From Gemmatimonadaceae bacterium (lineage in GTDB: Bacteria > Gemmatimonadota > Gemmatimonadetes > Gemmatimonadales > Gemmatimonadaceae): 63,770 bases of DNA. The stretch is from positions 1-63,770 of the forward strand of contig JBBEBQ010000024.1 in assembly GCA_040882285.1 (NCBI GenBank), given 5' to 3'. Positions 60,161 to 63,770 of the stretch are shown one piece after another (positions within the stretch are counted from its first letter, which is position 1; each line of letters starts with the position of its first letter). The notes beneath the pieces are model-generated. The model did not search any database and was not told where the DNA came from. It worked only from the letters and a program-made list of their open reading frames with translations. Made by a program: the position numbers and the translations under genes.

Positions 60161-61417
60161 ATGCAGACCACCGGTCCGCACAACACCGATGAGCACGCGC
60201 CAAGCGCGTTGTCCGAGGCTTCCGGCGGTCCTGAAAAGCTGCCAGGAATCAGGCACGTCATCGCGGTGGCCAGCGGCAAGGGCGGCGTGGGCAAGTCCAC
60301 CGTCAGCGTCAATCTCGCGCTCGCGCTCCAGCAAGTCGGCGGTCGCGTCGGGCTTCTTGACGCGGACATCCTGGGCCCGAGCATCCCCGTGATGCTGGGA
60401 CTTTCCACCGGCCAGCTGCCCGAGATGACCGCGGACCAGAAGATCGTCCCCGCGGAACGGCACGGCCTGAAGGCGATATCGATGGGCATGCTCACCGGGG
60501 ACGACAAACCGGCCATCTTGCGCGGACCGATGGTGGGCAAGTACCTGAACATGTTCATCGGCACCGTGCAGTGGGGACAGCTGGACTATTTGATTCTCGA
60601 CTTCCCGCCCGGGACCGGCGACACGCAACTGACGTTGGCCCAGAGCGTTCCTCTGTCCGGCGCGATCATCGTGACGACGCCGCAGGATGTGAGCCTCAAG
60701 ATCGCCCGCCGCGGGCTGCGGGCGTTCGAGACCCTGAATGTCACCATCCTCGGCATCATCGAGAACATGAGCACCTTCACGTGCCCTCACTGTGGAAAGG
60801 ACACCGACATCTTCCGCCGTGGCGGCGGCGAGCGGATGAGTCGGGAGCTCGGCGTCCCATTCCTGGGCGCCATTCCTCTCGACGCCGACATCGTCACTGG
60901 CGGGGACGAGGGGCGTCCGGTCGTGGCCGACAGGCCGCACTCCGCCGCAGCCCAGGCCTATGTCGCGATCGCGACGGCGCTTGCCGGCCGACTCCGGGGG
61001 CTCCCAACGACGGCGCTGGGAGCATTCGCCTGGAACTGGGAAACGAATGAGGGTGAGCCGGCCTGGGTGGAGAGCGCGGTCCAGCCGATGGGCTCTCCAA
61101 CCACCCCCGCCGGTTTCCGCCGGCGCGATGCGCGCACGTTGTCTGTGGTCTGGGAGGACGGGCGCCGTGACGACTTCGACGTCCGGGACCTTCGACTGGC
61201 ATGCCCGTGCGCCCTCTGCGTCGAGGAAATGAGCGGCCGGGCGGTCCTCGATCCACAGAGCGTGCTGCCGGACGTGGCCCCCCAGACGATCTCCAGCGCA
61301 GGCAATTACGCCATCATATTCCGCTGGAACGACGGCCACAGTACCGGGATATACACGTTCGAGCACCTGCGGGCCCTCGCTGAGCGCTTCGCAGCCAAGG
61401 TGGTGGAAGATGTTTGA
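60161..61417 (+). CDS. mrp: Mrp/NBP35-type Fe-S carrier ATPase fused to DUF971
   Basis: 418 residues. An N-terminal P-loop ATPase (VIAVASGKGGVGKSTVSVNLAL, deviant Walker A; LILDFPPGTGDTQLTL; TTPQDVSLKIARRG; CPHC Fe-S pair in STFTCPHCGKD) is followed from about 300 by a DUF971 domain (LSVVWEDGRRDDFDVRDLRLACPC, then NYAIIFRWNDGHSTGIYTFEHL). Mrp proteins hold and pass Fe-S clusters; DUF971 is seen beside or fused to such proteins. The next gene overlaps by 8 nt. Confidence 0.93.
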   Translation: MQTTGPHNTDEHAPSALSEASGGPEKLPGIRHVIAVASGKGGVGKSTVSVNLALALQQVGGRVGLLDADILGPSIPVMLGLSTGQLPEMTADQKIVPAERHGLKAISMGMLTGDDKPAILRGPMVGKYLNMFIGTVQWGQLDYLILDFPPGTGDTQLTLAQSVPLSGAIIVTTPQDVSLKIARRGLRAFETLNVTILGIIENMSTFTCPHCGKDTDIFRRGGGERMSRELGVPFLGAIPLDADIVTGGDEGRPVVADRPHSAAAQAYVAIATALAGRLRGLPTTALGAFAWNWETNEGEPAWVESAVQPMGSPTTPAGFRRRDARTLSVVWEDGRRDDFDVRDLRLACPCALCVEEMSGRAVLDPQSVLPDVAPQTISSAGNYAIIFRWNDGHSTGIYTFEHLRALAERFAAKVVEDV

Positions 61418-62042
61418 TGTCCTGCCTCTCGACGAGACGATCACGATCCGCGCCGAGACTTCCGTCGCCGATCCCGACACGTGCAAGTTCACCGTAAGCC
61501 AGACGGTGCATCCGGGCGGTCCCTTCTTCTTCCACGCCAAAGAATTGGCCGCTGGTTCACCCCTCGCCGAGCGATTGTTCGCGCTTGCCGGCGTCGCCCA
61601 CGTGCTCGTTGCCGAAAACGTCGTGACGGTCGGGAAGCACTCAGGCGCCTCGTGGTCCGCACTGAAATCTGGGATCGGAACGGTCATCCGTGTGCAGCTC
61701 GTCTCAGGGGTACCGGCCATCCTCGAGGCCCCTCGCACCGCGGGTGCGTTGGGGCGCACCGACGCCGAAGTTCGCGCGGTTATTCAGGAACTCCTGGACC
61801 GGCAAGTCAACCGTGCCATCGCGGCGCACGGCGGGAAGATTTCCATTGTTGATGTGAGGGACGGAAAGCTCTTTGTCACCATGAGTGGTGGGTGCCAGGG
61901 GTGCGCGGCCTCGCAACTGACTCTGCGACGCGGGTTCGAGGTCAAGGTGCGTCGGGTCGCACCGGAGATCGCGGACATCGTTGACACGACGGACCACACG
62001 GCGGGGAAGAAGCCATTCTACGAGCGCACCTCGTCCAACTAA
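61410..62042 (+). CDS. Nfu/NifU-type Fe-S scaffold protein
   Basis: 210 residues. The N-terminal half (NPDTCKF-like ADPDTCKFTVSQTVHPGGPFFFHAKE split, PLAERLFALAGVAHVLVAENVVTV) resembles the Nfu_N domain. The C-terminal NifU-like domain has ISIVDVRDGKLFVTMSGGCQGCAAS with the cluster-binding CxxC. It likely donates or carries an Fe-S cluster with the Mrp protein whose gene overlaps it. It also overlaps the Rieske gene by 1 nt (TAATG). Confidence 0.9.
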   Translation: MFDVLPLDETITIRAETSVADPDTCKFTVSQTVHPGGPFFFHAKELAAGSPLAERLFALAGVAHVLVAENVVTVGKHSGASWSALKSGIGTVIRVQLVSGVPAILEAPRTAGALGRTDAEVRAVIQELLDRQVNRAIAAHGGKISIVDVRDGKLFVTMSGGCQGCAASQLTLRRGFEVKVRRVAPEIADIVDTTDHTAGKKPFYERTSSN

Positions 62043-62305
62043 TGAAGAACGCCATAAAGCAATACGTGATGGTCGCACGCAAGGGAGACCTTGAACCGGG
62101 CACCGGCAAGACCGTGGACGTAAACGGAATGCCGGTGGCCCTTTTCAACGTGAACGGGGTCTACCACGCTATCCACAACAGCTGTCCGCACGAGGATGGT
62201 CCCCTGGGAGAAGGAGAGCTTTCCCACAATATCGTCCCATGCCCGCCGAACGTCGCGCCACGCCGAAATGGTATCTCTGAGGGCACGATCTCCGTACCTG
62301 CGTAG
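62042..62305 (+). pseudogene. Rieske-type ferredoxin, C-terminally broken
   Basis: 87 residues. The N-terminal half is a good Rieske ferredoxin (VNGMPVALFNVNGVYHAIHN) with the first ligand motif CPHEDGPLGEGEL. The second motif, expected as a CPxHxW block, is lost: the sequence reads NIVPCPPNVAPRRNG and ends soon after. Without the second Cys/His pair no [2Fe-2S] cluster should form. The break falls at about 62245, where the reading becomes antisense to a different gene fragment, pointing to a deletion or recombination junction. Confidence 0.75.
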
Positions 62306-62409
62306 CCGTGCGCATCCAGAAAGTCGGCGACGCCGCGCAGAACCACGTCGGCATGAGGTTGTGGCCCGACAACGACCTTGCGAAGTGGCAACTGGGCGGG
62401 CTCCGACAT
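62250..62409 (-). pseudogene. 5' fragment of an unknown gene abutting the Rieske remnant
   Basis: Read leftward from the ATG at 62409, the sequence encodes a coding-like start (MSEPAQLPLRKVVVGPQP, then VVLRGVADFLDAHGYAGTE) for about 50 residues before running into the antisense of the Rieske gene. The family is not recognised. Its 3' part is missing, as is the 3' part of the Rieske gene, so both were probably cut by the same event. The gap 62410-62659 holds nothing clear. Confidence 0.4.
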
Positions 62410-62659
62410 GGCTACATCGAGAGTCGTTGTGTACGACACAAGCCCCGCACCTGAGACGCGGCTGGTCATCGTCGCTTTGGGCACTATTTGATAAGATTAT
62501 TGTCATCAGCTCGAAGCACGCTTCGCCACGCGCATCATGAGCCTAAATGAGTTTCGTGCCTTCATCCGTACCGATGGCCACCAGGGCATCTAGAATCGCG
62601 TTGCTGCTACCGGCTCTGGCTTCGCTCCAATCGAATGCAAACACTCGGACTGACTCGCC

Positions 62660-63115
62660 ATGAGGGATGTCGCTCTGACCGTGGCGGGCATTGCGATTCC
62701 GCTAATCGCCGGCATGGTCGCCTGGCTAGCAAATGAGTGGCGCAAGCGCGCGGCTGAGGACCGTAACCGTCGTGAAGAGCGGTATCGGCTGCTGCTTGAA
62801 CACTCCCGTGGATTCTACATCGGTGGCAGCCCCACCGACATCGCGCAATTCCTGGCAGCGGTCAACCTGAGCTGGCTTTACTGCCCGGATGGCGTAATAA
62901 GGGCTTTGTACACTTTCCTCGACACGGTCCACTCGGCGACACCAACGACGGAGCAGGCTCGTGAGGAGGCGTTCAATCAAATGGTAGCGGCAATGCGTTA
63001 CGACCTCCGGCGAATCGGCCCGTTCAAGCGCACCTCACTCGTTGCTGCCGACTACCGTCACGTCGGAGTTACGGCTTTGCAGATGAGTGATCGCGAGCCC
63101 AGCAAGAGCCGATAA
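62660..63115 (+). CDS. Membrane-anchored hypothetical protein
   Basis: 151 residues. An N-terminal transmembrane helix (LTVAGIAIPLIAGMVAWL) is followed by a basic helical stretch (NEWRKRAAEDRNRREERYRLL) and a soluble domain with FYIGGSPTDIAQFLAAVNLSWLY split, RALYTFLDTVH and AAMRYDLRRIGPF. This one-helix plus small domain style is common next to defence or mobile genes. Codon use is less GC-biased than in the core genes. No function is assigned. Confidence 0.7.
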   Translation: MRDVALTVAGIAIPLIAGMVAWLANEWRKRAAEDRNRREERYRLLLEHSRGFYIGGSPTDIAQFLAAVNLSWLYCPDGVIRALYTFLDTVHSATPTTEQAREEAFNQMVAAMRYDLRRIGPFKRTSLVAADYRHVGVTALQMSDREPSKSR

Positions 63116-63158
63116 CATTTCGCTGGCCGAATCTCCTCTGCACCATAAGCTTTAACGC

Positions 63159-63713
63159 ATGGCAGAAAACGTCCTTTACTACGGCGACAACCTCGACGTG
63201 CTCCGGCGTCACATCAAAGATGAGTCGGTCGACCTCGTGTACCTCGACCCTCCGTTCAAATCTGACCAGAACTACAACGTTCTTTTTGAGGAGAAAGACG
63301 GCTCACGTTCGGCTGCTCAGATCAAAGTCTTTGAGGATACGTGGCAGTGGGATCAAGCTGCGGCTGCTGCCTATGAAGAAATAATCGTTGCCGGTGGTCC
63401 AGTGTCGCGGGTGATGGAAGCCTTCCGAACCTTTTTGGGTGAAAGCGATATGCTGGCCTACATCTCCATGATGGCACCGCGCCTCGTGGAACTGCGCCGT
63501 GTAATGAAGGACACGGCTTCGATTTATCTCCACTGCGATGCTACCGCGAGTGCTCACCTTCGATTGCTAATGGATGCGGTATTCGGCCCCAAGAACCTTC
63601 GCAACGAGATTCATTGGTACTACTACAACAAGATGGGTACTACTACAACAAGATGCACGACAGCCGGAAGAAGCTTTTTGCGAAGGCCACAGATACCCTG
63701 TTGTTCTACGTAA
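63159..63713 (+). pseudogene. Adenine DNA methyltransferase (type III Mod-like), frameshifted and truncated
   Basis: Begins as a typical N4/N6 methyltransferase: YYGDNLDVLRRHIKDESVDLVYLDPPFKSDQNYN with the DPPF catalytic motif, then YISMMAPRLVELRRVMKDTASIYLHCD. After EIHWYYYNKM a perfect 20-bp tandem duplication (63616-63655) shifts the frame and adds an unrelated tail ending at 63713. With one copy removed the frame reads on as HDSRKKLFAKATDTLLFYVK and stops at 63716, well before the expected C-terminus and SAM motif. So two lesions are present, or the gene is cut by an element starting near 63716. Confidence 0.8.
63616..63655. repeat. Perfect 20-bp tandem duplication
   Basis: GGTACTACTACAACAAGATG occurs twice head to tail (63616-63635 and 63636-63655). 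As 20 is not a multiple of three, it causes the methyltransferase frameshift. It could be a replication slip, a phase-variation unit, or an assembly artefact. Confidence 0.92.
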
Positions 63714-63715
63714 AG

Positions 63716-63770
63716 TGACGGTAGCCCAATTTAGAGGTCCAGGAATAAGTTGACAGTCCTCGATGCCGCG
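63716..63770. other. Possible mobile-element end at the window edge
   Basis: The last 55 nt (from TGACGGTAGCCCAATTTAGA) break the methyltransferase homology abruptly and carry no reading frame. An insertion-sequence terminus starting here would explain this, but nothing beyond the window can be seen to confirm it. Confidence 0.3.

Overview
The window comes from a GC-rich, Gram-negative, LPS-making bacterium. It carries outer-membrane beta-barrels, lipoproteins, an MlaD-type lipid-transport protein, an LpxL-type acyltransferase and a Thermus-type isocitrate dehydrogenase. Together with a PorX-like REC-PglZ regulator and a DUF4390/NtrYX locus, this suggests a soil lineage such as Gemmatimonadota. 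That placement is inferred from gene content; no rRNA is present to confirm it.

Layout. 1-1929: the C-terminal part of an alpha/beta-hydrolase and a PQQ-propeller lipoprotein, looking less GC-rich than what follows. 1960-7612 (minus): hypothetical gene, yebC, ruvC, ruvA, an aminotransferase, ruvB and queA, tightly coupled. 7842-17081 (plus): PorX-like regulator, ABC exporter, two glycosyltransferases and a lipid A-type acyltransferase, followed by an orphan OppC-like permease, a PQQ-dependent sugar dehydrogenase lipoprotein and a GNAT enzyme. 17065-23765: tyrS (minus), then PBP1A, an amidohydrolase, ilvE and an HNH endonuclease (plus). 23786-28804 (minus): NtrY-like kinase, small membrane protein, NtrX-like regulator, surface-antigen barrel and DUF4390 protein. 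28876-34015: NYN-LOTUS protein and DNA glycosylase (plus), facing a small barrel, kbl and tdh (minus). 34376-39022: a tiny histone-like protein (plus), facing a minus-strand group of methyltransferase, 50-residue peptide, terminator, zinc peptidase and ATP-grasp ligase, plus an RlmI-like methyltransferase. 39089-44521: HD-GYP protein, thiE, mltG, ruvX, rho, an MlaD protein and tRNA-Arg(CCG). 44603-56780: isocitrate dehydrogenase, GNAT, Tat-exported amidase, CFA synthase, a large LuxR-ATPase regulator, two paralogous small lipoproteins and a large outer-membrane protein.

56781 to the end looks like an island. It opens at the 3' half of a tRNA-Pro gene with its terminator. It then carries a carrier-protein-dependent cysteine cluster (CysO-MoeZ-rhodanese fusion, Mec protease, CysM) and, divergently, an Fe-S set (Mrp-DUF971 fusion, Nfu-type protein, truncated Rieske ferredoxin). 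After a rearrangement junction come a membrane-anchored hypothetical and a DNA methyltransferase broken by a 20-bp tandem duplication.

Most likely undescribed systems: (1) the peptide / zinc-peptidase / ATP-grasp locus at 34574-36853, organised like a RiPP operon with a terminator after the precursor gene; (2) the cysteine-biosynthesis fusion, in which the carrier's Gly-Gly tail is internal and needs a processing protease. The structured leader of the 43-aa histone-like gene and the PorX homologue at the head of an LPS-type operon are also worth following.
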